From: Lepidostoma basale
Lineage: Eukaryota; Arthropoda; Insecta; Trichoptera; Lepidostomatidae
Direction: 5' to 3'
Assembly: GCA_022606425.2 (NCBI GenBank)
Contig: JAHDVF020001237.1
Span: 765,001 to 829,000 of the forward strand
Length of the DNA stretch: 64,000 nucleotides
A program made the position numbers and the translations under genes. Under the pieces are notes generated by a model. That model had not been told where the DNA came from, ran no database searches, and worked only from the letters and a program-made list of their open reading frames with translations. Below, one piece after another: positions 36,240 to 48,569 of this stretch; position 1 is the stretch's first letter; each line of letters starts with the position of its first letter.

Positions 36240-36640
36240 TGTTCTACTTACTTACTTCCTATGGCCATGCAACTCTTGAAGAGTTTTAGCCTCCTTGATG
36301 ATTTTTCGCCTAGCTCCTCGATCCTACGACTTTTGCTCCCAGCAGTCCGATTCGCCCAACCTAGCCAGATCAGCCAGAACATTGTCCATTAGATGCTAGA
36401 CCTTCCTAGAGGTCTTACTCCAGTCGGTCTAGACGCGTACAGGGTCTTGATTGCTCTGGTCTCTTCGGCTCGGCATACGTGCCCAATCCATGCTAGGCGA
36501 CCGGCTCTCACGGTGCTCGTTATAAGGGGCTGCTTGGTCATCATACGGATCTCTTGCTTGGTCCTATGCCTCCAAGTTCCCTCTGCACCGGGTCTGGATC
36601 AATGTTCTATTAAGAAGAATCTGGATCTATTGTAGAATCG
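36240..36640 (-). pseudogene. LINE 3' end, GRLAWIGHVCRAEE family, minus strand
   Basis: Read on -, the sequence gives RAGRLAWIGHVCRAEETRAI, then a proline/glycine-arginine stretch and a tail typical of the C-terminus of RTE/CR1-like RT ORFs, with frame breaks. No RT core is present. Confidence 0.6.
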
Positions 36641-37639
36641 AATCCATGTCTATTAGAGTAGGAGTCTAGCAAATTGTATTTAATACAAGTATGAATAAAC
36701 ATTTTTTATAACGTATCTGAAATATGGGTTTTACATCATGAAAGTTTGAATTAACTAAACTTGAATTAACAAAAAAAAAAAGATTACTGTTATATAAAAA
36801 GTTTGAGGTTTTTACTCCGAGCACACTGTCAGGGTTATTATTTTATCACTATATTTGCACAAAATTAATATAAATAAGAGCACAACTATTTGACGTCACA
36901 AGCATGTTGTTAATATATATAAATATTTAATGTGTGTGCGTCCATCATTAAATATTTATTCATGAAAACAAAGAAAACAATATTTGTTTTACTAAGGTCT
37001 TCTCATTCTTACGTATACAAACTCGTACAAAGATTTGCTTACTCATTTGATGAAGTTATCGTCATGTTTTCAACTTAAAAATGCATATTATCTTGATGAT
37101 TTGTTTGTGAAATCCGCTAAAGCTGATAAGACCTACCCCCCGTGGAGTATTAATTTACGCGGTGACCCGATGTATCAAGAACATAGATAAAATTCAAAAA
37201 CACCGGGCAGAGGTTGTTAAGTCTGTACGTACGAACAGCCATATTAGTACGCACAGTTTAAGTACTTCAAAGTATGTTTTTAGTTTACTTTTTACTTAGG
37301 AGGATTTGGACTTAAATCATCTGACTTACAGTGATTCGGATCCTAATGGTTATTCCTCTTACATCTGTAAGAAATATTGTTGATGGGATTTGATACTTTT
37401 TTATGCAGGGGCTAGAAGGGTGGCCCGGAGTGTTCATTTAAATACAAGATTACAACAAGAATTTACATGAATTAGTATACATTCAAAATGTTGTGTAAAA
37501 TAACTGGTCCAAATTAAAGCATAAAAATTGGAGAGACATCTCCAGGCGTAATCTAGTACTGTATGATAATTGCAAAGCCTTTCACAGTGCATTAATAAAG
37601 ATTTTCTGCTTAATGCTTCCCAATCTTAATAGATGACGC
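36641..37639. other. Intergenic stretch without recognised features
   Basis: A+T-rich; short patches at 37130-37210 and 37400-37430 are richer in C+G but give no frame or repeat that I recognise. Confidence 0.4.
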
Positions 37640-37835
37640 TAGTGTAGAGTGAACTTAAACATGTAAAGATAAGCGTGGGATTCTACCATAAATACAAGTT
37701 CCAAACATTTGTCAGACGTGGTGGTCATAAGAAATGCGGAATGGGGAATGTTGTTAAACATAAAGCGATCGCTCAACCCAACCAATGACAGGTCATAAGT
37801 CCTGTAAGCGCCCCGGACACCATATTCTGTTCCCA
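37640..37835 (-). repeat. Unnamed repeat B, copy 1
   Basis: Reverse complement of 61795-61925: AGACGTGGTGGTCATAAGAA, AAAGCGATCGCTCAACCCA, CCAATGACAGGTCATAAGTC and ACCATATTCTGTTCCC have counterparts there. No coding potential. Confidence 0.65.
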
Positions 37836-38506
37836 AAAAAAAAAATTTTTTTACTGTTCATCTTCGTCTCTATTGAGATACAATTAATCCTTATAAAATA
37901 CAAGATTAGTTTGATGAATAGACATGGAATAAAGTAAAACAAAAACCATAGATAATAATTTATAAAAAATCCTCGTATGTTTTTTGGCGGTGTTTGTATT
38001 CGAAATAACGTAATTTTATTATATATTGAGGATTTTTAAAAAATCATAACAGTCGTATTTTATCGAATTGTATGTTTTGGTGCACTTATTAACCCTACAC
38101 ATAATATTGACATAAAATAACTGTTGTTTGTCGCGTTGATGTTATAGGAATGAGGAGTTGTTTTTAATGCTATTTTCATACTATTTTCATACTCTACGCG
38201 CTCGTCGGTTGGGAGGAAATGGTTTCGAATAACAGATACACTAATCTGTGTACCTACAGACACTATTTGACGTTTCCGAATACACGAGTACTATATATAT
38301 ATTTTTTTTGATAATTCATGATCATATTGAATCGATATAACTGTTGGCTGAGTAATGACGCAAAACTTTTAAAACAGATTTATTAAAATTAATTGTATCA
38401 ATTTTATTTTCAATATGATGCTGGCGTATTAAGATTTTTTATAATGTTTTTAATGTGCGTTTCTATAAATACGAGTATGTTCAAGTATCTAGATTCTCTT
38501 AGTGCA
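37836..38506. other. A+T-rich stretch without recognised features
   Basis: Only short chance frames are seen; nothing supports a gene. Confidence 0.4.
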
Positions 38507-38743
38507 TTAGATCAAATTGTTTTTCGACCACTGCCCCCTTAACAAGAAACAAAGCGAGGAACGTCTTCTTTCCTGTAATAAAATATACCGAATATTAAAA
38601 TATTTCTGCTCATTATCTTTATTAAATTTTATCAATTCAGATATCAGAACGTGCTGATTTCCGTGAATCGCGTCTTTGTTCACCGACTGGCAAAGACTTG
38701 TCACTATCAATACCACTATAAACCAAATTAGGTGTATGTACAC
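38507..38743 (-). CDS. Candidate secreted-protein first exon, unrecognised
   Basis: An open frame of up to 78 codons begins MYIHLIWFIVVLIVTSLCQS, a good signal-peptide shape (short start, strong hydrophobic core, small residues before a likely cleavage site near residue 18-20), followed by SVNKDAIHGNQHVLISELIK. A GT donor candidate at 38592-38591 (on -) would end the exon after FNIR. No downstream exon could be linked, and I do not recognise the protein. Chance is quite possible in this A+T-rich DNA. Confidence 0.2.
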   Translation of the reverse strand: MYIHLIWFIVVLIVTSLCQSVNKDAIHGNQHVLISELIKFNKDNEQKYFNIRYILLQERRRSSLCFLLRGQWSKNNLI

Positions 38744-38879
38744 GTTATGTACCTAATGCTAATAAAAAAAATACCTTTTTTTGCGATAAAAATAATATGA
38801 AAATTTTGGTTTTACTTAAAAGATAAAGTCTTTTCATGAAATCTATATTTTCAAAGTATCTTATTATTAATTGTTTTAA

Positions 38880-39190
38880 TAAATACACCACGGCACCCCC
38901 CGCCCCTTTTGGCTGTCTTAACACTCCCATTTGCCTCTGGACCCACTACCGCACCCACGGACGGCCTCAGCGGCCACTTGTGGGCGTTAGCGCCCCTTTT
39001 GGAACCTATGCCTTAGTGCATAAATCAATACTTTACAGCACTGGCCACATTTGGCAATGCGTTTAGGCGACATACAAGTATGTAGAACTTTAAGAGAAAA
39101 TATAAAATTCCAGAACATGTCAAAAATTCGCCGCCGGTGGAGAGCTTGTTTAAAACAGTGTGGCATGGCTTTAAGCGCGTTTTTTGTCAA
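38880..39190. other. C+G-richer unexplained segment
   Basis: 38895-39010 is markedly C-rich (GCACCCCCCGCCCC, GGCCACTTGTGGGCG) inside A+T-rich flanks. Neither strand gives a recognisable protein, and no second copy is in the window. It may be a diverged repeat. Confidence 0.3.
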
Positions 39191-39920
39191 ATAATATACC
39201 TACCTATAATATATTTTGCTCAATCACTTCGGTCAATCAAATGATTCGATTTTGGTTGGAGGCAATGTCAATGCTAACCCATGTGTATTAGAATTGATGT
39301 TTGGTTGTATATTATTTTATATACCACGTCAGTTAATGATTTTGTTTCAAGTAGAAATAATGACTGCTAGTGAAAAAATGCGCTCTCGCAAAACATCCTT
39401 CCGTGTCTGATAACCAAAATGAACATAGCAATTACGGGGTCTAATCGCCGGGTAAAATAATTGCTCTGCCATTACGTTGTAATAAAAAAAATCGGCGGCT
39501 GAAACTAGATATACCTAGCCATGTAGTTTGCAGCTCCACGCGTCGTGTGTGCGTCCACCACGACCTTGAACGGCTGTCAATACCACAATCATTTTGCCGA
39601 TGATATTTTCGTATTAATTTAACTTGACGGCTCATGCTACAGAGGAAAGAAGAATTTTCAGAAAAACAATTCTTCACGTGGCCGCGACCGTCATTCGTTC
39701 CACAAAAATATGTAGTCAGTGTTATAAATATCCGCGTGTTCATTGTGTACTATAAAACATGACAATAAACAGTTGAGGTATCAGGATTATCTGGATCAGA
39801 TAATAAAAAATATATTGATGCCTTTATTATCATATAAACTAGATCTTCCTGTCTATCACAGCACACTCATCCTATGTAGATAACCAAAACAGCACAAAAT
39901 ATTACGAGGTACATTGGAGC
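39191..39920. other. Intergenic stretch without recognised gene
   Basis: The minus-strand open frame 39743-39441 (100 codons) has no motif I recognise, and I do not accept it as a gene. Confidence 0.35.
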
Positions 39921-39924
39921 AAAG

Positions 39925-40345
39925 GTTACTTACTCTTAATATTGTAATAAAAAGAATGTTTGATAGAATATCTAATGATGTAGTAAGAAAGGAATGCAAG
40001 GCGAATGAATGCGTGATAAATCAAATTAAGAAAGGGTCACTAAGATGGTTTGGACATATGGAACGAATGGATGAAGAAAGAATGGTTAAAACGATATATA
40101 TAAAAAAACTGCGAATGGAAAAAGAAGGCTATGAAGGCCAAGGAAGATATGGCATGACCGAATTAATCAATTACTGAAAGGTGGCCATGTTCGAAATACC
40201 ATCTGAACAATCGACGATCTTGCTTGTCACGATGTGTGAATGTACAATAGTCGCGAGAGTTATATCAGGATAGAGCGGTGCGGTAATCCATCATCTGCCT
40301 AACCGTCCGGGGAAACGGCGAGATGGTTAATTAGTTAGTTAAAGA
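39925..40345 (+). pseudogene. RTE-like LINE 3' end, SLRWFGHMERM family, copy 2
   Basis: ISNDVVRKECKANECVINQI and KKGSLRWFGHMERMDEERMV match the 15.0 kb copy. Later blocks (CTTGTCACGATGTGTGAATG, then TATATCAGGATAGAGCGGT) follow in a broken frame. The 3' end is GGGGAAACGGCGAGATGGTT, then AATTAGTTAGTTA. Confidence 0.8.
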
Positions 40346-40349
40346 AAAA

Positions 40350-40850
40350 ACATCATCGCACATTTGAGGTCAGTAGGTAGGTACCTAAAACTTAAAAAAA
40401 ATGTACGGATTATATACGTTAAACAAGGCCAAATTATAATTGAATTAATAAACATCACAACATCACAAATCGTACAAAAGATTGTTTCTTAAGTTAACCT
40501 CTTTATAATACAGTGTATTTGCATATTTTTTTTATTGAAACGCAAGAACAACGAAAAAACTAAGGAGCTGCACATAGAGCAGCAGTCCACATCCCTATCC
40601 AGTTTGCGCAGCCTGAATCTAATTAAACTGACCGAAATATAATATCAGACAGAATATTTTTTCGGAATATCGAACTTTATTAGACCCTAGTAAAGTTCTT
40701 TTTAAGGACTATTCCATAAGAAACTTGGCATGCAATTGATTAATATTTTCACTAAGCTCTCTGAAAATCACCTGTAGAAAATGGCTATTCTTCATCACTA
40801 GATAACTAAAAATTAAATAAAACGTGATTTTTTAAAGAATTACTTCCACT
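40350..40850. other. A+T-rich stretch without recognised features
   Basis: A short segment at 40555-40625 is more balanced in composition but carries nothing I can name. Confidence 0.35.
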
Positions 40851-40985
40851 TATGTGAAAGAATTTCTATTATTTCGACTATTCTTATTTTCGACACCGAC
40901 CGGTTTCACCAGGTTCGCTGGCGAAATAAAAACTAAGGTGAAAGTAATTTTTAAAAATCATCGTTTTATTTAATTATCCTTTAAA
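40850..40985 (+). repeat. Hairpin repeat, CCTGGCGAAACC family, copy 2
   Basis: CGACCGGTTTCACCAGGTTC and GCTGGCGAAATAA (about 40898-40927) keep the diverged hairpin, and AAGGTGAAAGTA then AATCATCGTTTTATTTAAT (about 40933-40974) is the family tail. Confidence 0.5.
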
Positions 40986-41324
40986 ATGAATTTCCATCAA
41001 GAGATTTTAGTAAAATCATTAGATTTTCACTATATTACAGTGAAAACTTCAAAAATAAAGAGAAGAAGACTGTGTGTTTTAGCTGTAACGACATGAACTA
41101 AATTATTTTTAATACACATAAGTTGGTCAATATTACATCCTACTTTAAAATATGTACGAGTATTTAAATGGAACGATCGTATAGCGTACCTTTTGCGCGA
41201 AAAGTGTTTAATTGAATAAATTATGTGTTTTTTCTGAATATATAATAATTTAATTAAATATCCATTATTCAAGAAAACTATAAACCTTCCACGTGTTCAT
41301 CAGATTCACGTGTTTACATTTTAC

Positions 41325-41510
41325 ATTGCGGCGACATTGGGAAAACCGCGAGCGACATCGGCGGGGCGTCGCCAGCATCGACGCCGAAGCCGACGCCACC
41401 GTGGCGCACCGCACGAAATGGCGTCGACTCGTGGAGAACGTGGAGTATCTTGTGACTAGTGACGTATTATTTTCTTATTCACGTGGCGGAAAATAAGATC
41501 GCTGAAAATT
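41325..41510 (+). pseudogene. G+C-rich fragment, possibly a LINE 3' coding end
   Basis: The frame reads through GVASIDAEADATVAHRTKW and RRLVENVE, similar in style to the last residues of RT ORFs of non-LTR elements, where a basic-helix segment ends in a RxxWRxLV motif. A comparable C+G-rich patch is at 63480-63560. No tail was identified. Confidence 0.35.
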
Positions 41511-42954
41511 TGACATTTTAAATTAACATGTGTAAAAAAATAATTAGTATTGATTAGTATTGGGGTATTTGAAACATACACAATTACAATATTGTCTAGA
41601 AAGAATATGTTTACTTAACATAAACAAAAACGACGAGAAGTTTTGATAAACTGTGATCTATGGGAATTACCGGTTCGGCTTTGTTAGGACAATATAATAT
41701 TCGAATTTTTAGATTACAATATAAATAATGACAAAATAAATGCTAGTCACACGAAAGCTAGAAATAACATCATAATTTAATATGGAATTATATATTATTG
41801 TTCAAGAAACAATGTTTATAAGTTTACACATTTCATTAAAATTGTTTAGTTTTTTTTATAATTTGAAAATCACTTCGTTAGAAAATGTAAATTGAGCTTG
41901 AATAAGTCAATAAAATACTAAAATAATGTATCACATTTTATATTTCTAATAAATACTCATCTATAAATATTATGTAAGGAGCCTATATATTCTAATAAAT
42001 ACTACGATGAGTATATATTCTAATAAATACTCATCTATAAATATCAATAAAAAGTGTTATATTTATTATCTCCCTCATATAAGGCAATGAATATAACACT
42101 TTTTAAAACTACTACAGTTTTAGTAACTAAATATGTAAGTCGGTAGTATCTTTGCAAAATATATAGTTTTTTAATGTATAAGTTAATCTAGAAACTATGG
42201 GCTTTTAGATATTGCTATAAATTGAAGTATGTTTGTCTGTGTACTGATCTATGAAAAATAACATTTTACTTCTGATCAAGCTATCCCATGGCATTCTTTA
42301 AATGTCTATATTATCACTTCAGTTGATGTAACGTGTCATAGGAAAATATGTATACTTATATATCAAAATATATATTTTTAATTTCATTTGTAAGCATTTA
42401 CTTAAATTGTTGGTTGCCGCACGTAGGTGGTAGATGGACCGTTTATTATTTTATATTAATCTACACTTTCTGTTGCAATTCTATTCTTCTTTTTGTTACA
42501 AACGTTTTTATATATAACCTCCAACTAACACTCTCAGTTTTATCGTCATTAAAATAAACACACCAACATTTTGAGAATTGATAACTCTATTTCAATGTAT
42601 GCTTAGATATACGCAAACCATAAAGTCTTAAATAATTTTTTGACATAAATGAGTAAGAATGGTCATGACAGAATATCATTATTATGATTCCATCCAAGGC
42701 CATTACCTATCTTAACGGTTACTTTATACTATTCTACGAATATATTTAAATATACTGTATACTAAAAAATATGCTTTACTTTACTATGGATACTGCGTCG
42801 ATGACATAATATAACTGTGCATAACTTATTTCTGTCATTCAACATTCTCTCAGGTACGGGTTAAAAAAAAACGAATTTATATAATTAAATGTTGAATAAA
42901 TGGAAAGGAACAGGTCTGTTTATTGCTTAATTTATTTCGAGTAATGGTCAAGTG
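41511..42954. other. A+T-rich stretch with a local tandem duplication
   Basis: TTCTAATAAATACTCATCTA followed by TAAATAT occurs near 41945 and again near 42020, with a partial unit in between (about 41990). A diverged fragment of the UUGAUAA repeat family may lie at 41630-41700 on -. Otherwise nothing was recognised. Confidence 0.45.
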
Positions 42955-43345
42955 GTAAGCCTCTGCCATGTTTGGGTGTCTGAAGAATCTGATCTGGAAG
43001 AACAAGCATATATTGACAGCAAGGTCAGAATTTGTAAGAAATGCATGCGACCTATCATGACGTATGCTGTAGAGACGCGGGTCGACACTGTACGAACCAA
43101 GGGTCTGTTATGAACATCTGATATGAAGGTCCTAACATTTATTACTTATAAAACTTCCTGAGATCGTGGATATCGTTTGATGGAGTAGATCCAGCAGAAG
43201 ATACTGCAGGGACCATGTAGCCAGAATGAATGGTAACAGATTCGTATATACAACCGGTTACGAAATTCCTTCCGGACACCGTCCACCTGGAAGACCAAGA
43301 GATGGAGGGACAGCTGGTCCTCATCATCCCAGACACATGATTTCT
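42955..43345 (+). pseudogene. RTE-like LINE 3' end, ACVRPIMTYGVE family, decayed
   Basis: Pieces read DSKVRICKKCMRPIMTYAVE, TRVDTVRTK, then, after frame breaks, a GRPRDGGTAGPHHPRHM end. They correspond to the 44.8 and 58.6 kb copies. Confidence 0.65.
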
Positions 43346-43922
43346 TTACCACAGATCTTCGGATCTAAAAAAAAATGTAATTATATCAGAATGTTCCAAT
43401 CCATATAGTTCAGTTCCCGTCAAAGAGAGTAAAAGTGTACGCCCTCAACGTTAGAAATAGACCGCAGCCGAGTGCTAGTATCCGTCCTATTGTTAGACTG
43501 CAACTGGTAGGTACCGCGCAATGATAATATAACAATAACATACCAATGTTAGTACGTTCCCGCGTTCGGTCGTTATACCTGCAACGCATTGCACACTGCA
43601 CATGCAGTAATATAGGGTGCATACTTCGACGATGCATTTCATGCACGTGTAACTCGATTAATGCGCATTGTAAACGTATATACGTAAATGCAGTTTGCAG
43701 AATCAGTTGCCTGCAAGCACAGATAATAGGAATAAACTGTTAAATCGTAGTTGGATTTTACACGTAAACTTTCGCATTTTATGAAAAGAGGTTGGTATAA
43801 AAAAAAATAGAAATAAAGTAAGTTTATAGCATATTGGTTATTCCAAATATGTCCGTTTCCTTTGAAGCACATTTTTATTTCCAAAGTTTTAATTCCACAT
43901 TTGTATTTAGGCAAATCTAAAT
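43346..43922. other. Unassigned stretch
   Basis: 43410-43720 has mixed composition and several short frames on both strands, none recognisable. No repeat partner in the window. Confidence 0.35.
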
Positions 43923-43923
43923 A

Positions 43924-44652
43924 CAGTCGAACTTGGTTATTACGAGGAAGATGGGATCGACGAATTTGCTCGTTATAAGCATTACTCGTTATATCAGAGA
44001 ATAGGTATTTTTAAATAAACTTCAATCTGCGTTCAATGCAGCAGCAAGACTCATTAAAGGCATTCTAAAAAAGTATCATATAACACAATATCTCAAAAAA
44101 CTTCACTGGCTTAAATGTCCAGAAAGAATCCAGTATAAACTCTGCTGGACAGTCTTCAAAGCGCTACATAGAATGGCACCAAGTTATATCGGATAGCCTA
44201 AATACAAGGAAATCCACACTTCGCTCGGCGAACTCCTCGGCAATTAATAGGAAGATTAGTTGAGCTGAAGCGTTGCCCTAGTACAAATTTCGGAAATCGA
44301 TCCGAAATCCGAATCGTAGCCGGTCCATCAGCTTGGAACAATCTCCCTTCACACCTCAGATGCATAAATGATCCGACAGATTTCAGATCTAAACTGAAAA
44401 CCCATATTTTTCATATTTCATATCCAATTTAAATCTTGCATATTTTGTTCTATTATACTTTCTAACCGATCGCGAATATCAATCAGATACAGCGTTCAAC
44501 AAGTCTTAATGGGCCCTTGAGGTGATTGCATCACAAAAACGGCGCTTTAAAAGTTAGCATAGTATTATTATTATTATAAGATGTCAACGACGGTTTCCTC
44601 GTTAGACCCGAGATCTCGGTATTTCCGTGATCTTAATAACCGAGTTCAACTG
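43924..44652. mobile_element. pogo/Tc1-like TIR element interrupted by a LINE
   Basis: Ends CAGTCGAACTTGGTTATTA (43924) and, on -, CAGTTGAACTCGGTTATTA (44652) match at 17 of 19 positions, and each is flanked by TA (43922-43923, 44653-44654). Next to the left end is GCTCGTTATAAGCATTACTC, a style common in pogo-like MITEs. The element is split by a LINE at about 44021-44579. Assignment to pogo is by resemblance only. Confidence 0.6.
44021..44579 (+). pseudogene. L2/CR1-like LINE 3' end nested in the TIR element
   Basis: Reads QSAFNAAARLIKGILKKYHI, then LKKLHWLKCPERIQYKLCWT, VFKALHRMAPSYIG, and later (frame broken) AGPSAWNNLPSHLRCINDP and FRSKLKTHIF. This is the C-terminal end of CR1/L2-type RT ORFs. 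It ends in a TTATTATTATTAT tail (about 44562-44577). Confidence 0.75.
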
Positions 44653-44819
44653 TATGTGAATAATTTAGAAGATAGAACGAATTTGGACTTGGACATAGAT
44701 CTTCTGGTACAATGTGTTCAGCTCTTGTGGCTATTCCTTTTACGCTTGATTGAATTGATCAATTGGTCAAACATCTATCATAAATAAGTATACTGAATAA
44801 ACAACATATGATAAAATCG

Positions 44820-45868
44820 AAAAACTGGATTAATAACAATTGAAAATACATTTGATAGGGTACAATTAAAAGATATAATTAACATTCTGATTCAAAAGTC
44901 TGTTCCTCCAGAAATTATTAATACAATCAGAGATTTCAATATGAGAGGCAACACCAGAATTAGATGCGATTATGAACTAAGTAAAACAATCCCCGTACTG
45001 ACAGAAATACGACAAGGAGACAGCCTAAGCCCTTTTCTGTTCAATCGGATAATGGACAAACTTATAGAGGAGACAAAATCACTTCAACTGGGATATAGGA
45101 TGGGAGAGCAAATTGTCAATGTGGTATGTTATGCAGACGATGCTATAATCATAGCTGAAAACAATAATGACCTACAAAAAATGCTAGACAGACTACATCA
45201 CGCCTGTAAGAAATACAACATGACGATCTCTATCGAAAAAACAAAATGTATGACCTTTTCCAAAACACCCAAAACATGTAACCTGGTTATAGAAAATCAA
45301 CCCATAGAACAGGTCAGGACCTTCAAGTATCTAAGCATAGACCTGGTTGGGGGAGCTGATCTGCAGGAAGAAATACAAGCCCAAGCAAACAAGGCAGCTG
45401 CAATCTCTGGGGCTCTAAAATCCACAATATATAAAAACAAAGACATGGCCATTAAGAGTAAGATGAGAATCTATAAAGCATGCGTAAGACCTATACTAAC
45501 ATATGGCGTCGAAGCAAGGGCAGACACAGTAAAGACCAAACAAGTTTTGAGGACTTCCGAAATGAAGACACTGAGGACGATAGCAGGCAAGACACTGAGG
45601 GATCGCGTGAGGAACACCAGAATAAGAGAGATATGTGAGGTTGAGGATATTATAAGATGGAGCAGACAGCGAAAATGGGACTGGTACGGTCATGTTCAAA
45701 GAATGGACACCACCAGACTCCCCTATATTGCATTACATAGTCAACCTTATGGGACTCGTCCTCGTGAAAGACCTCCTAAAAGATGGAAGGACAGCTGGGA
45801 ATCTACCTCACAGGAGGAGCAACACTCTGGAGAACAGACCACATAGGTAGAAGAAAGAAGAAGAAGAA
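44820..45868 (+). pseudogene. RTE-like LINE with YADD reverse transcriptase, 5' truncated
   Basis: The frame 44941-45846 (with an upstream piece from about 44850) encodes TEIRQGDSLSPFLFNRIMDK, the catalytic CYADDAIIIAENNND (about 45127-45171), EKTKCMTFSKTPK, FKYLSIDLVGGADLQEEI, ACVRPILTYGVEARADT, RDRVRNTRIREICEVED and WDWYGHVQRMDTTRLPY, then RERPPKRWKDSWEST. It ends in GAAGAAAGAAGAAGAAGAAT. About 300 codons are uninterrupted, so this is among the youngest LINEs here. The endonuclease is missing. Confidence 0.85.
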
Positions 45869-47370
45869 TAAAAAAAATGTACGGATTCAACTTCCCGACC
45901 CTTTTCTTGAATCGCAACTGCGAGAATACGTATTTTGATTAAATATGCATGTTTAGTTTACTATAGTTGTACTACAGTTGAGATAATAACAGCCACCTAC
46001 GTATAAGTTGTGCAAATAGTTTAGTATCCAAGCAGACTTTTCCTCAAAATGTTTACACGTGGTAAATCTTTTTTTTGTATTCACGGTAACATGGGAAGAT
46101 AATGATGAAGTTCGCGTCTTTCACACCTGACTCTGAGACGTGATGATGGATTTCAATTTAGTACTTGTTTACTCTCTCAAAATATTACAACTTAAAATTT
46201 TAAAAATAGTACCTACTTATTTAACCCGCAGTAATACATTGTATTTTACATATTTTTTCCTACCTGAGTAAGCAAGTAATTCATGCGTTTATAGTTTAAT
46301 TTTTGTCATTATTTGAATTTTATCATATCTTATTTTTCTGTTAAAAAGCTTAGAATTAGAGTTTACACGATCTCCATTGTGTTTTTTATTATTTTTATAC
46401 ATGGCGGATCATTGCGTTTGCCGGTTAATGACTCATCATTTATATTAAGTGATTTTATTTCGTCCTACAAGATTCTTCTCCAGTGCATACAAGAAGATAT
46501 GTATGCTTCGTTTCATCGCATTCAGGGAACCCGTCTAGGGCGATTCAAAGTATGCAAAGTGTACGCCGACATAAAAACTAATCAAATCAATTTATTTTCT
46601 CAAAAGACGTTACAACGTATTCATAGTTTAAAGTATCTATGATATTTGCGAACGGAAAAATTACTAGGAGCGCATAATTGATGGTTAGACTTTAGGTACA
46701 CAAGATATTCTCTACAGGCAAGAATGTTTGTTTTCTGGGCTCACTTTCACTAATACGAAAGTCGATTCAGCAGAATGATTTCTCTTCTCACCGGCATCAC
46801 CAGAGACTGATTGGTTCTTGGAGCCGGCAAAAATAACAATCTATGCTGACGCTGTCGGAGATATCTGTCGGGAACAAAATGACCCATACCCTCCAACACG
46901 ACTGAATTCCCGTGTCTTCAAAGCTGAAGAGAATTGGTCCTCAACATTCCAAAAAAATGCTCTAGGAAAAAAAACGTCCATTATGTTTGGTTTTTAAAGA
47001 ATGTTTTTTTGTTTCAAATGGTATACGAACTTTTCATTTTTCATTTATATTCATAATAAATACGATACACTACAACTAAGAGTATTTTAATGTCTTTTAC
47101 AAACTAATTTTATGATTCATTTGAAAGAATATTATTGCTTGGCGTAACGGAAAACACGACCGCAAATTTATAATAACATATGGTATTGTGAGATAATTAG
47201 CGATACTGGGAACTACCGATAGGAAACTAATACACTGTGCCATTATTTAGTTACAATATGTATGAAAACATGTAATTATATGTTTGTATCATTATTATCT
47301 TCGGCACATCAATAAAATACCAATTAAAAATCAAAACTGTTTTACGTCCAAAATAAATTTGAGTAAATTC
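45869..47370. other. Intergenic stretch without recognised gene
   Basis: The frame 46313-46642 (+, 109 codons) starts with a hydrophobic stretch but matches nothing I know. 46735-46960 has balanced composition without a motif. Confidence 0.35.
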
Positions 47371-47599
47371 CTAATTCAAATCAAACGTTACATCTTTGAG
47401 TGTCATTTGACTTATGACTTGGTATTCTTGTATCATATCAAGATTCCCTAATGCTATCTTCACTATGTTTGATATTTTTCCTACCCTTTTCCCATTGAAG
47501 GGCTGCATAGGCTTTTCGTGATATTTTATAGAAGTATACCCCAGCAAAATCCTCAATAGGCCTTACCAACCATTAGAACCCTCTACTTACACATGATGA

Positions 47600-47990
47600 C
47601 TAACTGACTTTCTTCACTTCTCTCTGGCTCTACGGCAGCCTCGAAAAGTTTCTCCAGTCGACCCTATCCTGAGGTCTCGGCTTGCACTCCCCAGTTCTGA
47701 CTCCCTACAATTGCAGGTCATCCAGAACACCGTCAAGCCGAAGAAGCCGCGATCTTCCCACGCTGCGTCTTCCCTTCGCTCTTGTAAATGTCAACTATGC
47801 GGGTGTTGACAGCTTCTCCATTCTCACCAGATGTCCAGCCCACCTAAGCCGTTGGAGTTTTATAAATTTGACGACGTCCATTTGGTTGCATAGTTCGTAT
47901 AGTTCAGAGTTATGCCGGCTTCGCCATATACTCGTATTATTCTCGCGGATTGGGTCAAATACTCTCCTTGGGATGACTAACTGACCCAAA
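47600..47990 (-). pseudogene. LINE 3' end, IKLQRLRWAGHLVRME family, minus strand
   Basis: On - the frame gives RRVFDPIRENNTSIWRSRHN, SELYELCNQMDVVKFIKLQR, LRWAGHLVRME, then broken RSVGRSRLLRLDGVLDDL. This is the usual C-terminal module of RTE-like RT ORFs. No tail seen. Confidence 0.7.
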
Positions 47991-48569
47991 TAAAGTTATC
48001 TTTTTTACTCCAAATTTCGAAGATATTATTACAATTTTTCGAGTATTATGTACACCTTATTCAGATTCATGAGTAATTGGTGTGTGGCTAAGTGTGATAA
48101 AAATCTCTTAAAAATATTTACCCATCAATCTAATTGCTTTCATGTTGTTGGTATAAGAGAAACATTTTTTTTCTTCATATTTGTTTTAAAATAACAAAGG
48201 ATTCCGGAACTACACGCATTCTCAAGCACACAATTGAGGTGAGCTCATTTGTGATAATATTCTTTTGTTCCATTAACAGCTTTTGAATTCCTAAATCTTT
48301 ATAAATGGCAATCATGTTTGATGTGTATAAGTGTTCCATATTAAACAAGAGAGGTATTTATATATAATACCATGTTTGAAGTATACCAGTTTCAATTAGT
48401 TGAAAACCGTATTTGCAATCAACTCAGCTTACAGTTCATCTCCCCTTAGTTGAACCACATTTTTGTATATTTTTACCTACATTAAGAATATACCATATTG
48501 TTATTACATAATAAACATATTTTCAACATCATTTATTCTCTCCATAAACATACCTCAAATATTCCGGGT

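Noticed and set aside
39441..39743. 100-codon frame on -
   Set aside because: No recognisable motif; residue composition looks like random translation.
41640..41700. Further UUGAUAA-family repeat
   Set aside because: Only TTTTGATAAACTG and ATGGGAATTACC on the wrong-order strand are recognisable; too diverged to list as a copy.
46313..46642. 109-codon frame on + with a hydrophobic start
   Set aside because: No recognised family and no splice context. The first ATG lies well inside the frame; kept only as a remark.
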